DNA of 56,591 bases. Source: Bacteroidota bacterium. GTDB taxonomy: Bacteria; Bacteroidota; Bacteroidia; 2-12-FULL-35-15. Location: assembly GCA_025363555.1 (NCBI GenBank), contig JANYDQ010000372.1, positions 1 through 56,591 of the forward strand, in the 5' to 3' direction. The position numbers and the translations under genes are program-made. The notes beneath the pieces were generated by a model. That model did no database searches. It was not told where the DNA came from and worked only from the letters and a program-made list of their open reading frames with translations. This document shows, piece after piece, positions 43,001 through 52,305 of this stretch (its first letter is position 1; the number at the start of each line of letters is the position of its first letter).

Positions 43001-44059
43001 ATGAAGCGTATAAAGGGTTTTGACGGTCTAAGGTTTTTTTCAATAATGTTTGTTTTAACTTTTCACCTGGGTGCCTTAAATTTAGTTCCTGATATTCCTT
43101 ATATAAAGAAAAATATATATTATTTTTTTTCGGGTGGAGCGGGGGTGAGTATGTTTTTTGCTATCAGTGGATTTTTGATAACATCACTTTTGTTATTCGA
43201 AAAAAAAACAAATGGTAAAATTAATATTAAGAAATTTTTTATCCGGAGGTTTTTACGTCTTCTTCCTCCTATAATACCTTTTTACATTGCTGTTGCAATG
43301 TTTATGTATATGGGTTATATAAGAGAATCTTATATCGGGCTTTTGGCTTCTATATTATATTTATACAATTTTATCCCTATCGACAAAAGGTTTTTTACTG
43401 CGGAATTAACACATACCTGGTCTTTGGCTGTAGAGGAACAATTTTATTTTACATGGCCCTTTGCATTGAGTTTTCTGAATCCGAAAAGAATTTATAGTTT
43501 GGTAATTGTTGTTTTAATTATAAGTTTCGGAATAATTTTTAGTCTGCCTTATGTTAGTTTTCATCATCATCTGCTGAATCATTTGTTTTATGTTGAACGG
43601 TGGATAATTCCTGCAATTGCACCAATTCTGATTGGTTCAGTAGCAGCGTTATTTAATAATTATAATTACAAATTGGTTAAACATTATTTTCAAAGAAAGA
43701 TGTGGCTTTTTATAAGTCTTGGTATTTTATGTGTCCCTTTTTATTTGCCCGATTTTTTGTTTGTTTCAGTTCAGATTTTTTATTCTCTGGGAGCATCATT
43801 ACTATTACTATGGATTTCGCATAATCAATTTAGCGGTTTGGTTGTGTTTTTAGAAAACAAAGTGATGAGTTATATTGGTAAAATATCTTATGGCTTATAC
43901 ATCTGGCAGGGGTTTTTCATCGGGGACAAGCCAAAAGTTGATCCGAAACTTTGGGTGCATTTTTTTCCTGTAAATATTATTCTTACTTTTCTTGTGGCAA
44001 TTATTTCTTTTGAATTTTATGAAAAGAAAATTTTAAAAATAAAACAAAGGTATAAGTGA
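43001..44059 (+). CDS. Acyltransferase family 3 (OafA-like) membrane protein
   Basis: The protein has about 352 residues and ten or so transmembrane helices. It starts MKRIKGFDGLRFFSIMFVLTFHLG, the usual acyltransferase-3 opening with the conserved histidine. It continues with GGAGVSMFFAISGFLITSLLLFE, FFIRRFLRLLPPIIPFY and HTWSLAVEEQFYFTWPF. Such proteins acylate surface sugars at the inner membrane, independently of the MBOAT route. I use ATG 43001; the GTG at 42995 adds two residues. The gap to the previous gene is 52 bp. Confidence 0.92.
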   Translation: MKRIKGFDGLRFFSIMFVLTFHLGALNLVPDIPYIKKNIYYFFSGGAGVSMFFAISGFLITSLLLFEKKTNGKINIKKFFIRRFLRLLPPIIPFYIAVAMFMYMGYIRESYIGLLASILYLYNFIPIDKRFFTAELTHTWSLAVEEQFYFTWPFALSFLNPKRIYSLVIVVLIISFGIIFSLPYVSFHHHLLNHLFYVERWIIPAIAPILIGSVAALFNNYNYKLVKHYFQRKMWLFISLGILCVPFYLPDFLFVSVQIFYSLGASLLLLWISHNQFSGLVVFLENKVMSYIGKISYGLYIWQGFFIGDKPKVDPKLWVHFFPVNIILTFLVAIISFEFYEKKILKIKQRYK

Positions 44060-44090
44060 GTTTATCAAAAAACAATTTGGCTGAATTAAA

Positions 44091-44999
44091 ATGTCCACTT
44101 TAGTTTCTATTATTATCCCGTGCCATAATGCGGAAAAATATATTGCGGAATGTATTGACTCTGCCTTGAATCAATCGCATCCTGATATTGAAATTATTTG
44201 TGTGGAAAATAATTCTGTGGATAATACATGGGGAGTTCTGAATGAATTGGCAAATAAGTATCCCGAAAAAGTTACTGTATTGACCCAAATAGCAAAGGGT
44301 GCTTCTGTGGCAAGAAATTCCGGACTCTCTATAGCAAAAGGAGAATGGATTCAATTTTTAGACGCGGATGATATTCTTCTGCCGGATAAAATAAGTAATC
44401 AGCTTAAATTAATAGGTGGTAAAAGCATAGATCTGGTTATAGGTAATTATAGCAGAACTGAAAATGAGGTAACCGAAAATATAAAACAAATTACAAATAC
44501 CTGGGAGGGATTGATTAAAGGGCGTCTAGGTTTTACGAGTTCTAATTTATGGAGAAAAAGTGTGCTAATAAAAATAGGTGGATGGGATGATATTAAAAGC
44601 AGCCAGGAAGCATACCTGATGTTTAAAATTTTACAGCAAAATGGAATTACTTTATTTGATGAAGAGTTTTATACAATAAAAATTGAAAGAACAACAAACT
44701 CCATATCTAAAACAAATGTAAAGGATAATATTATAAGGTATATTGAATTAAGAATTGCTATCTGGGAATATTTGAAAACATCCGGACAATTAACGGATGA
44801 TATACTAAAAGTATTAAAGATAAATGTTTTTGACAGTATCAGAATATTGTATAAGGAAAACAAGTTGGCAGGTACAGACTTATATAATAAATATGTGAAA
44901 GATAAATTTAAACCTATACCTTCGTCTGCAACTTCTGTTTTATATCTGTGCATATACACTATAGCGGGGTTTAAATTAGTTCAAAAAGTAACAGGATAG
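44091..44999 (+). CDS. Glycosyltransferase family 2
   Basis: The protein has 302 residues, soluble or peripheral. It has STLVSIIIPCHNAEKYIAECIDSALNQSHPDIEIICVENNSVDNTW, AKGASVARNSGLSIAKGEWIQFLDADDILLPDK with the DxD metal site, and SNLWRKSVLIKIGGWDDIKSSQEAYLMFKIL. It adds one sugar to the repeat unit. Donor and acceptor are unknown. The ENN in place of the usual DDG in the second motif is uncommon and may alter nucleotide recognition. It is 9 bp upstream of the epimerase gene. Confidence 0.92.
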   Translation: MSTLVSIIIPCHNAEKYIAECIDSALNQSHPDIEIICVENNSVDNTWGVLNELANKYPEKVTVLTQIAKGASVARNSGLSIAKGEWIQFLDADDILLPDKISNQLKLIGGKSIDLVIGNYSRTENEVTENIKQITNTWEGLIKGRLGFTSSNLWRKSVLIKIGGWDDIKSSQEAYLMFKILQQNGITLFDEEFYTIKIERTTNSISKTNVKDNIIRYIELRIAIWEYLKTSGQLTDDILKVLKINVFDSIRILYKENKLAGTDLYNKYVKDKFKPIPSSATSVLYLCIYTIAGFKLVQKVTG

Positions 45000-45007
45000 T
45001 TTATAGA

Positions 45008-46111
45008 ATGACGAAAAAGATACTTATTGTTGTTGGCACCCGCCCTAATTTTATTAAGGTAACGCAGTTTAAGAAAGAAACTGAAAAATACGCTGAACTT
45101 GATTTGAAAATTGTTCATACCGGGCAACACTACGATTCTAAAATGGCGGATGTGTTTTTCGAACAGTTCCATCTCGTTCCTGATTTTTTTCTGAATATTT
45201 CTAATCATTCTCCTGTTTCTCAAATAGCGCAGATTATGTTAAGGTTGGAAGAGCTTCTCTTTACTTCTTATTCACCCGATTTAATAATTGTTGTCGGTGA
45301 TGTAAATTCAACATTGGCTGCCGCATTAGTTGCCAATAAATTAAATATTAAACTGGCTCATTTGGAAAGCGGATTACGAAGTTTTGATAATTCAATGCCT
45401 GAAGAGCATAATAGAATTTTAACCGATGCAATAACTGATTATTTTTTTGTGACCGAACAAAGTGGAATAGACAATTTGATTAATGCCGGCAGTGATAAGA
45501 AAAACATATATTTTGTTGGAAATACAATGATTGATACATTAGTTAAGTTCGAAGCGAAAGTCAAATTATCTTCCATTTTAATAAAGTTGAATATTGAACC
45601 TGAAAATTATGTGTTAATGACAATGCACAGGCCTGCAACTGTAGATGATGCTGCCGGACTTACCGGGTTAATTGAATTGATTGAAGAGGTTACAGCAAAG
45701 TATAAATTGGTGTTTCCCATTCACCCCAGAACTTTAAAGAATCTTGAAAAAACCGATTTGCTGGAGCGTTTTCAAGCTAATAAAAACATCATTTCAACAG
45801 AACCCTTAGATTACTTTTCTTTTCAAAATTTAATACTAAATTGTAAATTTATTTTAACTGATAGTGGCGGCATTCAGGAAGAATCAACATATGTGGGAGT
45901 ACCCTGTTTAACATTAAGAAATAATACAGAACGACCGGTAACTTGTTCTATCGGAACAAATACTTTAATCCCTTTTGATTTACATGCTGTTCGGGAGCAG
46001 ATAAACCTTGTAGAAACGGGAAGGTATAAAACAGGAAAAATTCCCGAACAATGGGATGGAAAAGCCACAGAAAGAATTTTAAATATTTTAAATCAGCTGT
46101 TAATGAAATGA
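45008..46111 (+). CDS. wecB: UDP-N-acetylglucosamine 2-epimerase (non-hydrolysing)
   Basis: The protein has 367 residues. It interconverts UDP-GlcNAc and UDP-ManNAc. Family marks are ILIVVGTRPNFIKV, IVHTGQHYDSKMADVFFEQF, IIVVGDVNSTLAAALVANKL, HLESGLRSFDNSMPEEHNRILTDAITDYFFVTE, MTMHRPATVD, FPIHPRT, and ILTDSGGIQEESTYVGVPCLTLRNNTERP. The usual catalytic residues of the non-hydrolysing enzymes are in these blocks. A ManNAc, or a sugar derived from it such as ManNAcA, is therefore likely in the polysaccharide, but no UDP-ManNAc dehydrogenase is in the window. The stop overlaps the next ATG (ATGA). Confidence 0.93.
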   Translation: MTKKILIVVGTRPNFIKVTQFKKETEKYAELDLKIVHTGQHYDSKMADVFFEQFHLVPDFFLNISNHSPVSQIAQIMLRLEELLFTSYSPDLIIVVGDVNSTLAAALVANKLNIKLAHLESGLRSFDNSMPEEHNRILTDAITDYFFVTEQSGIDNLINAGSDKKNIYFVGNTMIDTLVKFEAKVKLSSILIKLNIEPENYVLMTMHRPATVDDAAGLTGLIELIEEVTAKYKLVFPIHPRTLKNLEKTDLLERFQANKNIISTEPLDYFSFQNLILNCKFILTDSGGIQEESTYVGVPCLTLRNNTERPVTCSIGTNTLIPFDLHAVREQINLVETGRYKTGKIPEQWDGKATERILNILNQLLMK

Positions 46112-47247
46112 TTTACCTGACTTATAACGATCAGCCATCCGGTGTTTATTTTAGCCAGGTTACTGATGTCTGCAATTATGTAAATCAAAAATTTGATGCG
46201 GAGATTCGTCTCGTTGCGCTTATATCCGTCCGCGGCTTTTCAACAAATAAAAAGGCAATCAAACGAAATTTCTCTAATGCCGTAATACTTCCAATGTTTC
46301 CTAAACAGAAGAACTGGAGGAAAAACAAAATTATTCTGAAATTCCTGTTTCTTGTGATAGGGAAACAAAATATTTGGAGCAGAGGAATATTTGCGACCAA
46401 CATGGCTCTTGAATTAAAGCAAAAAGGTTGGGTTCGGAAAGTAGTATTTGATGGCAGGGGCGCTTATGAAGCGGAATATAAAGAATATTTAAACAAAATC
46501 GTTCATTCAACAAATGATATATTTAAACTGGAAGAAACCTCAATAAATTCTTCTGACTGCCGAATTGCGGTTTCCAATCAACTCGTTGACTACTGGAGAA
46601 AAAATTACGATTATAAATTAAGTATTCATTTTATAATCCCCTGCACACTTGGTAATTTCGATGAAGCTACATTTCCTTCAGAAATGGCTTTAGAAGAAAT
46701 AAGAAAAAATATGGGTTTTAATAAAGACGATATTGTTTTTATTTATTCGGGTTCTTCTGCCGATTGGCAGTCGTTGAAATGGGTTGATGATTTTGTTTTA
46801 CTGCAAATGCAACATAATGCAGCAATAAAATTCATCTTATTGTCCAATTCAAAATCAGAACACCTGAAAACTTATAAAGAATTTCCTGACCGCATTATTC
46901 AGAAATGGGTAAAGGCATCAGAAGTTCCAGATTACTTGTTGGCTTCTGATTACGGAATACTGATAAGGGAAAATTCTGTTACCAACCAGGTAGCATCTCC
47001 CACAAAATTTGCAGAATACTTAAATGCCGGCTTGAATGTACTTATTTCCGAACATATTGGAGATTTCACAGAATTTACCAGGCATAATAAGTGCGGAACA
47101 ATTATTTCCGATTTCAACATCGGTTATAACTTTTGCAGATTAGCCTATTCTCAAAAAGTAAATAACTTTAATTTAGCACAAAAATATTTCACTAAAAGAA
47201 TTTACATCGATACATACAAAGCATTAATTGAAGTATTGAGAAATTAA
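46108..47247 (+). CDS. Glycosyltransferase, GT4-like
   Basis: The protein has about 379 residues. The start is ATG 46108, in an ATGA overlap with the epimerase; the open frame extends upstream to 46051 inside that gene. The N-terminal half is divergent. The C-terminal half has the GT-B pattern: DDIVFIYSGSSADWQSLKWVDDF, KFILLSNSKSEHLKTYKE, QKWVKASEVPDYLLASDYGILIRENSVTNQVASPTKFAEYLNAGLNVLISEHIGDFTEFTRHNKCGTII. It lacks the typical E-x7-E motif of family 4, so the exact family is uncertain. It is translationally coupled on the 5' side and 6 bp from the next gene. Confidence 0.75.
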   Translation: MIYLTYNDQPSGVYFSQVTDVCNYVNQKFDAEIRLVALISVRGFSTNKKAIKRNFSNAVILPMFPKQKNWRKNKIILKFLFLVIGKQNIWSRGIFATNMALELKQKGWVRKVVFDGRGAYEAEYKEYLNKIVHSTNDIFKLEETSINSSDCRIAVSNQLVDYWRKNYDYKLSIHFIIPCTLGNFDEATFPSEMALEEIRKNMGFNKDDIVFIYSGSSADWQSLKWVDDFVLLQMQHNAAIKFILLSNSKSEHLKTYKEFPDRIIQKWVKASEVPDYLLASDYGILIRENSVTNQVASPTKFAEYLNAGLNVLISEHIGDFTEFTRHNKCGTIISDFNIGYNFCRLAYSQKVNNFNLAQKYFTKRIYIDTYKALIEVLRN

Positions 47248-47253
47248 GTTTCA

Positions 47254-47931
47254 ATGATTAATAATAAAACTGATTACTACTTTTACCTTGAAGCAGATAG
47301 AATTGCTTTATCGAAGCCGCGAAAGGAATCGTTGTCTTTTATTTCCAACGTAAAATCTTTCTTTTTTCCTGATTATATATGGATGTTCCAAAAAACACTC
47401 CGTAAACTGGAATTTCTCAAAAACAAAAACAAAAATGTGTTTGAAAAAGCAACTTATTTTTTTGTTTTAAAAAAGTATTATCGCCTTTCTTATCAATTAG
47501 GATTTACCATTCCTGTAAATGTTTTCGGACCAGGTTTATCAATTGCACATTATGGAACAATAATAATTAATTCCGGTACTAAAGTAGGTGCCAATTGCCG
47601 TATCCATGCGGGTGTAAATATCGGGACAGAAGCCGGATATTCTGATAAGGCGCCTGTGTTGGGCAATAATATTTATATTGCCCCGGGAGCAAAAATTTTC
47701 GGACAAATTATTATTGCCGACAATACTGCAATTGCCGCCAATGCAGTGGTGAACAAATCTTTTGAAATGGCGAACACCGCAATTGGCGGTATTCCATCAA
47801 AAGTTATTTCCGAAAATATTGATATAGATGATATGCTCATTCGTGCTACCGCTATTATCGAATCAGGTTTGAACAACAAAGAATTGTCGGGTATGCCTGC
47901 AAGAGAAATAAAAAAATTATTAAATAAATAG
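47254..47931 (+). CDS. Serine-acetyltransferase-like hexapeptide acetyltransferase
   Basis: The protein has 225 residues. An all-helical N-terminal part (about 1-80) precedes a left-handed beta-helix, GPGLSIAHYGTIIINSGTKVGANCRIHAGVNIGTEAGYSDKAPVLGNNIYIAPGAKIFG, closing with NTAIGGIPSKVISENI. The conserved HYG and the H in IHAGVNIG are the CysE catalytic motif. Within a polysaccharide locus the acceptor is more likely an amino sugar than serine, perhaps the amino group installed by the aminotransferase encoded 9 bp downstream. Cysteine synthesis cannot be excluded. Confidence 0.82.
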   Translation: MINNKTDYYFYLEADRIALSKPRKESLSFISNVKSFFFPDYIWMFQKTLRKLEFLKNKNKNVFEKATYFFVLKKYYRLSYQLGFTIPVNVFGPGLSIAHYGTIIINSGTKVGANCRIHAGVNIGTEAGYSDKAPVLGNNIYIAPGAKIFGQIIIADNTAIAANAVVNKSFEMANTAIGGIPSKVISENIDIDDMLIRATAIIESGLNNKELSGMPAREIKKLLNK

Positions 47932-47940
47932 TATCAAAGG

Positions 47941-49080
47941 GTGAAAATAAGTGCAGCAAATAAAATAAATTTCCACCTTCCTTTTGTTTCAGTTAATGGT
48001 TTTAGATATATTGAAGAAACAGTAACACATCATACATCCTTTTCAAAAAAATGCAAAGACTTTTTCAAAGAAAAATACAAGTTCAAAAACACATTCCTTA
48101 CTTCTTCCTGCACAGATGCTTTAGAAATGGCAGCTATTCTTGCTGATATCATGCCGGGAGATGAAGTAATAATTCCTGCATATACCTATGTATCGTCCGC
48201 AAACCCTTTTGTAATGAGAGGTGCGCACATTGTTTTTGCTGATAGCGGTATCAACTCACCGGGAATTGACGCAGATAAAATAGAATCTCTGATTACCGAA
48301 AAAACAAAGGTTATAGTTGTTGTTCATTATGGCGGACATGCCTGCGATATGGATAAAATTATGAATAGTGCCAATGCGCATCATATTATCGTGGTTGAAG
48401 ATGCGGCTCATGCTATTGATGGGTTTTATAAAAACAAACCACTCGGAAGCATCGGGCATTTAGCTGCTTTTTCATTTCACGATACAAAAAATATTTCGTG
48501 CGGTGAAGGCGGGATGCTGGTGGCGAATGATGAAAATTTAGTAAAGCGGGCTGAAATTATATTCGAAAAAGGAACCAACCGTGCTGCTTTCAACAGGGGA
48601 GAAGTAAGCAAATATGAATGGATGGACATTGGTTCTTCTTTTGCAATGTCTGAAATTACTGCTGCCTATTTATTTTCTCAACTGGAAAACCTGGAAGAAA
48701 TTCAAGCCAAAAGAAAGCAACTTTGGGATTGGTATTACCAATTATTAAAACCTTTGGCGGAAAAAAATCATTTTCAATTGTCACCTGTTTCCAATTTCGC
48801 TTTTCATAATGCCCATTTGTTTCATCTTGTGTGTGCTTCGCCAACTCAACGAGACGAACTAATGAACTACTTATCCCAAAAACATATACCCACTGCTTTT
48901 CATTACCTTTCCTTGCATAGCAGCCCATTTTATAAAGCTCAATATAAAGGAATGCCTCTTACCAATTCAGACAAGTATTCCGATTGTTTGTTACGCCTCC
49001 CTCTTCATTACCACTTGAAAAAAGAAGACGTGGAATTTATTTCAGAGGAAATTAAATTGTTCTTTAAAAAGGAAGCATGA
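47941..49080 (+). CDS. wecE: dTDP-4-amino-4,6-dideoxygalactose-type transaminase (WecE-like)
   Basis: The protein has 379 residues, a PLP-dependent DegT/DnrJ/EryC1 aminotransferase. LTSSCTDALEMAAILADIMPGDEVIIPAYTYVSSANPFVMRGAHIVFADSG and VVHYGGHACDMDKI are typical of the WecE branch. The PLP lysine is in AAFSFHDTKNISCGEGGML near residue 182. WecE converts dTDP-4-keto-6-deoxyglucose into dTDP-Fuc4N. The start is GTG 47941; there is no upstream ATG in the gap. No RmlA/RmlB is in the window, so its substrate must be made elsewhere. Its stop overlaps the next start by four bases. Confidence 0.88.
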   Translation: MKISAANKINFHLPFVSVNGFRYIEETVTHHTSFSKKCKDFFKEKYKFKNTFLTSSCTDALEMAAILADIMPGDEVIIPAYTYVSSANPFVMRGAHIVFADSGINSPGIDADKIESLITEKTKVIVVVHYGGHACDMDKIMNSANAHHIIVVEDAAHAIDGFYKNKPLGSIGHLAAFSFHDTKNISCGEGGMLVANDENLVKRAEIIFEKGTNRAAFNRGEVSKYEWMDIGSSFAMSEITAAYLFSQLENLEEIQAKRKQLWDWYYQLLKPLAEKNHFQLSPVSNFAFHNAHLFHLVCASPTQRDELMNYLSQKHIPTAFHYLSLHSSPFYKAQYKGMPLTNSDKYSDCLLRLPLHYHLKKEDVEFISEEIKLFFKKEA

Positions 49081-50066
49081 GTAAAAGCACAAATATTCCT
49101 GTATTAAATTCTTTACGCGCCATGGCTGCTTTATCGGTATGCCTGTTTCATTATGTTTGTACCGTTACCGGCTTTGTATCCAGCACAGCAGTTACTTCCA
49201 TCTTTTCTTTCGGGCATTACGGAGTGCAAATGTTTTTTGTTATTTCCGGTTTTATTATTCCCTGGAGTATGTACCACAGCAATTACAAAATAAACAATTT
49301 TTTTACTTTCACTGCCAAACGTTTAATACGCTTGGAACCTCCCTACATTGTTTCTCTTGTATTTGCTGTTGCTCATACTTATTTGAGAGTGCTAAGTCCT
49401 CATTATAACGGAACCGACATTACTCCAACAGCCAAACAAATTGCTTTACATTTCGGATACCTGGTTCCTTTTTTTGAAGGCGAGAAGTGGATTCGACCTG
49501 TTTACTGGACATTGGCAATAGAGTTTCAATATTATCTTACCATTGGTTTACTGTTCTCTTTTATATCGAGTAATAAAATGTGGCTGCGAATACTAGTGTA
49601 CCTCGTTTTTCTTTCCGGACCAATATGGATGAAATCTAATTTCCTGCCCTACCATTTACCTATTTTTTTACTTGGAATTTCTTTATGTCTGTACAAAACA
49701 AAAATTGTTACTCTGCTAGAAATGTATATTACAAGCGTTATTGCTCTTGTCATCATTGCTTTTTTTAACGATATTCCCACCATGTGTTTTTCAGGATTCA
49801 CATTTTTTACCATTCTTTATTTCAGTACTATCCAATCGGCAATAGGCAATTTCCTGGGAAACATTTCCTATTCCCTTTATTTATTTCATAGTCTCACGGG
49901 TATGATTTTACTTAACTACTGTGCCCACTCCGCCACATCGCCTTTGGTTAAATTTGTTTTAATTATTGTAGCTGTTCTGATAAGCATTGGGGCATCCAGC
50001 TTGGTATATCGGTTTGTGGAAAAGCCATCCAAAGAATTATCGTCCCGGATAAAATATAAAAAATGA
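49077..50066 (+). CDS. Acyltransferase family 3 membrane protein (second copy)
   Basis: The protein has 329 residues with about ten hydrophobic helices. It has NIPVLNSLRAMAALSVCLFHYVCTVTGF with the active-site histidine, FGHYGVQMFFVISGFIIPWSMYHSNY, FFTFTAKRLIRLEPPYIVSLVFAVAHTYL, and WIRPVYWTLAIEFQYYLTIGLLF. It is only distantly similar to the acyltransferase at 43001. It probably acylates another position or sugar. It overlaps the aminotransferase and the following GT4 gene by four bases each, so all three are coupled. Confidence 0.9.
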   Translation: MSKSTNIPVLNSLRAMAALSVCLFHYVCTVTGFVSSTAVTSIFSFGHYGVQMFFVISGFIIPWSMYHSNYKINNFFTFTAKRLIRLEPPYIVSLVFAVAHTYLRVLSPHYNGTDITPTAKQIALHFGYLVPFFEGEKWIRPVYWTLAIEFQYYLTIGLLFSFISSNKMWLRILVYLVFLSGPIWMKSNFLPYHLPIFLLGISLCLYKTKIVTLLEMYITSVIALVIIAFFNDIPTMCFSGFTFFTILYFSTIQSAIGNFLGNISYSLYLFHSLTGMILLNYCAHSATSPLVKFVLIIVAVLISIGASSLVYRFVEKPSKELSSRIKYKK

Positions 50067-51190
50067 GGATAGCATTATTTACCGATGGCATATATCCTTA
50101 TGTAATAGGGGGCATGCAAAAACATTCCTTTTACCTTGCCAGATATTTTGCATTAAACAAGGTACATGTGGACCTATATCATACTGCAAAAGACAGTTCG
50201 CTAATCAATGAACTCAATTGTTTTTCGGAAGAAGAAAATAAATACATCCGTTCTTTTTTCATTCCTCTGCCACCAACGGGCAAGTTTCCAGGTCATTACA
50301 TTCGCGAAATGAATAGTTATTCCAAATCACTGTTTCATAAATTTCAGAGTAATCAGCCGGTTGACTTTATTTATGTACAGGGCTTATGCGGAATGTATTT
50401 ATTGAAACAAAAAATCACAACACCTGTCGGCATCAATTTTCATGGTTTAGAAATGTTTCAGAAAACCGCCAACTTGAAATCCAGGTTAGAACAATTTTTG
50501 TTCATGTCCCCTGTTTTAAAATCAATGCGCCATGCAGATATTGTATTTTCACTGGGTGGAAAACTGACAGAAATAATTAAAAGCAAAGGTATTCCTGCAC
50601 ATAAAATCATTGAAATACCTATCGGTATTGACGAATCCTGGCTCCGCATCTCGGCTCCAAAAAACAATACAACCCGCAAATTTGTTTTTATAGGACGATA
50701 CGAAAGAAGAAAAGGCATTGAAGAACTCACCCGGGTAATCAAACAATTGCTGCCTATCGCCCATTTTACTTTCGAATTTATTGGCAACATACCCGAACAC
50801 AAAAAAATAAAATCTCCACACGTTCTTTATCACGGCAGCATTTCTCACGTTTCCACCATAAAAAACATTCTTCACCACGCTGATGTATTGGTTTGTCCGA
50901 GTTACAGCGAAGGTATGCCAACCGTTATCCTGGAAGCCATGGCATCCGGATTGGCAATTATTGCAACTAAAGTGGGCGCTGTGCAGGAACAGGTGGATAC
51001 TACCAATGGCATCTTAATTTCGCCAGGCAATACTTCCGAACTCAAACAAGCCGTCACTTCTTTTATTCAATTGCCCGAAGCAGCTTTGGTAAATATGAAA
51101 AACAATTCCATCCTCAAAATCAAAAAACAATTTTTATGGAACACTATCATTCTGAAAACCATTGATGAAATAAAAAAAACAATGAACTAA
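50063..51190 (+). CDS. Glycosyltransferase family 4
   Basis: The protein has 375 residues. It starts MRIALFTDGIYPYVIGGMQKHSFYLARYFAL, the N-terminal GT-B glycine loop. RKFVFIGRYERRKGIEELTRVI, HVLYHGSISHVSTIKNILHHADVLVCPSYSEGMPTVILEAMASGLAIIATKVGAVQEQVDTTNGILI carry the donor site, and the E-x7-E motif is in SEGMPTVILEAM. It adds a sugar to the repeat unit. It is the last gene of the large glycan locus. The following dapA has its own promoter. Confidence 0.93.
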   Translation: MRIALFTDGIYPYVIGGMQKHSFYLARYFALNKVHVDLYHTAKDSSLINELNCFSEEENKYIRSFFIPLPPTGKFPGHYIREMNSYSKSLFHKFQSNQPVDFIYVQGLCGMYLLKQKITTPVGINFHGLEMFQKTANLKSRLEQFLFMSPVLKSMRHADIVFSLGGKLTEIIKSKGIPAHKIIEIPIGIDESWLRISAPKNNTTRKFVFIGRYERRKGIEELTRVIKQLLPIAHFTFEFIGNIPEHKKIKSPHVLYHGSISHVSTIKNILHHADVLVCPSYSEGMPTVILEAMASGLAIIATKVGAVQEQVDTTNGILISPGNTSELKQAVTSFIQLPEAALVNMKNNSILKIKKQFLWNTIILKTIDEIKKTMN

Positions 51191-51221
51191 CCAACAAGCT
51201 AACAAGTGAATGAATTTTATT

Positions 51222-51229
51222 TACATTTG
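51222..51229 (+). promoter_or_regulatory. -7 element of dapA
   Basis: TACATTTG matches TAnnTTTG exactly, 17 bp before ATG 51247. It is the same octamer as upstream of 15598. The matching -33 TTTG is not evident. Confidence 0.5.
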
Positions 51230-51246
51230 CAAAAAATAATGAACTC

Positions 51247-52143
51247 ATGGAATTAAACGAAAAATTAATAGGAACAGGTGTTGCCCTGGTAACTCCCTTT
51301 GCTCCCGACAAAAACGTAGATTACAAAGCACTTGTTAAATTAGTTACCCACGTAACCAAGGGAATGGTAGAATATGTGGTGGTGTTAGGAACTACCGCAG
51401 AATCGGTAACCTTAACCAAAGAAGAAAAACAAAAAGTGGTAGCCACTGTTGTTCAAACGGTGCTTGGAAAAGTGCCCGTAGTGTTGGGTATGGGTGGAAA
51501 CAACACGCAGGATATACTGGATGATTTAAAAGACCCTTACGAATTAAAATATGTTGACGCTATACTTTCCGTTTCCCCGTATTACAATAAACCATCGCAG
51601 CGTGGCATATACGAACATTATAAAGCCATTGCCCAGAAAAGTTCAAAGCCCGTTATTTTATATAATGTGCCGGCACGCACCGGCTCCAACATTTCGGCTG
51701 AAACAACCCTTAAACTTGCCAAAGATTTTAAAAACATAATCGGCATCAAAGAAGCATCCGGAAACCTGGAGCAGTGCATGAAAATTATCAAAAACAAACC
51801 TAAAGAGTTTATGGTTATTTCAGGAGACGACCTCCTTACGCTACCCATGGTAGCTTGCGGTGCTCAAGGTGTAATCTCTGTTGCTGCCAACGCATTTCCA
51901 AAAGATTTTTCAACCATAACCCGTATGATTTTGGAAGGAAACATGGAAGAAGCCAAACGACTGCATTATAAACTTACCGACATTATCGAACAACTATTTG
52001 CTGACGGCAACCCTGCCGGAATAAAAGCAGCCCTCGAAATACTTGGCATTTGTAAATCTGGGTTGCGGTTGCCCCTGGTTAATGTTAATCCGGAGACACA
52101 AAAAAAACTGGAAGAACTGATAAAAAGCTATAAAATCGGATAA
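51247..52143 (+). CDS. dapA: 4-hydroxy-tetrahydrodipicolinate synthase
   Basis: The protein has 298 residues. It condenses aspartate semialdehyde with pyruvate in lysine and diaminopimelate synthesis. It has GTGVALVTPFAPDKNVDYKALVKLV, VVVLGTTAESVTLTKEEK (the T-T pair), ILSVSPYYNKPSQRGIYEHYK, ILYNVPARTGSNIS (proton-relay Tyr), and IIGIKEASGNLEQ (Schiff-base lysine). The length is normal. It has its own promoter and is not part of the glycan locus. Confidence 0.96.
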   Translation: MELNEKLIGTGVALVTPFAPDKNVDYKALVKLVTHVTKGMVEYVVVLGTTAESVTLTKEEKQKVVATVVQTVLGKVPVVLGMGGNNTQDILDDLKDPYELKYVDAILSVSPYYNKPSQRGIYEHYKAIAQKSSKPVILYNVPARTGSNISAETTLKLAKDFKNIIGIKEASGNLEQCMKIIKNKPKEFMVISGDDLLTLPMVACGAQGVISVAANAFPKDFSTITRMILEGNMEEAKRLHYKLTDIIEQLFADGNPAGIKAALEILGICKSGLRLPLVNVNPETQKKLEELIKSYKIG

Positions 52144-52305
52144 TTAATTCAAGTTGCTAGTTGTAAGAACTTCCACACTCCTTGTCCCTACGGAACCTTC
52201 AAGCCAAGTTTAAGTAGAATTGAACTCAACTTGAGTTAATTAAAATAATTGCATACTGAAATTTTTACAAAGTGGAAGGTAGTTTGATTTGTTAGGTAAT
52301 GCGCG

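Noticed and set aside
45008-49080. Enterobacterial common antigen locus, suggested by wecB and wecE homologues
   Set aside because: WecA, WecC, WecD, WecF and the chain-length and flippase genes are absent, and the organism is not an enterobacterium. The two genes only indicate sugar types.
51247-52143. dapA as a member of the glycan operon, for example making a modified sugar acid
   Set aside because: All catalytic residues fit an ordinary dihydrodipicolinate synthase, and it has its own promoter element.
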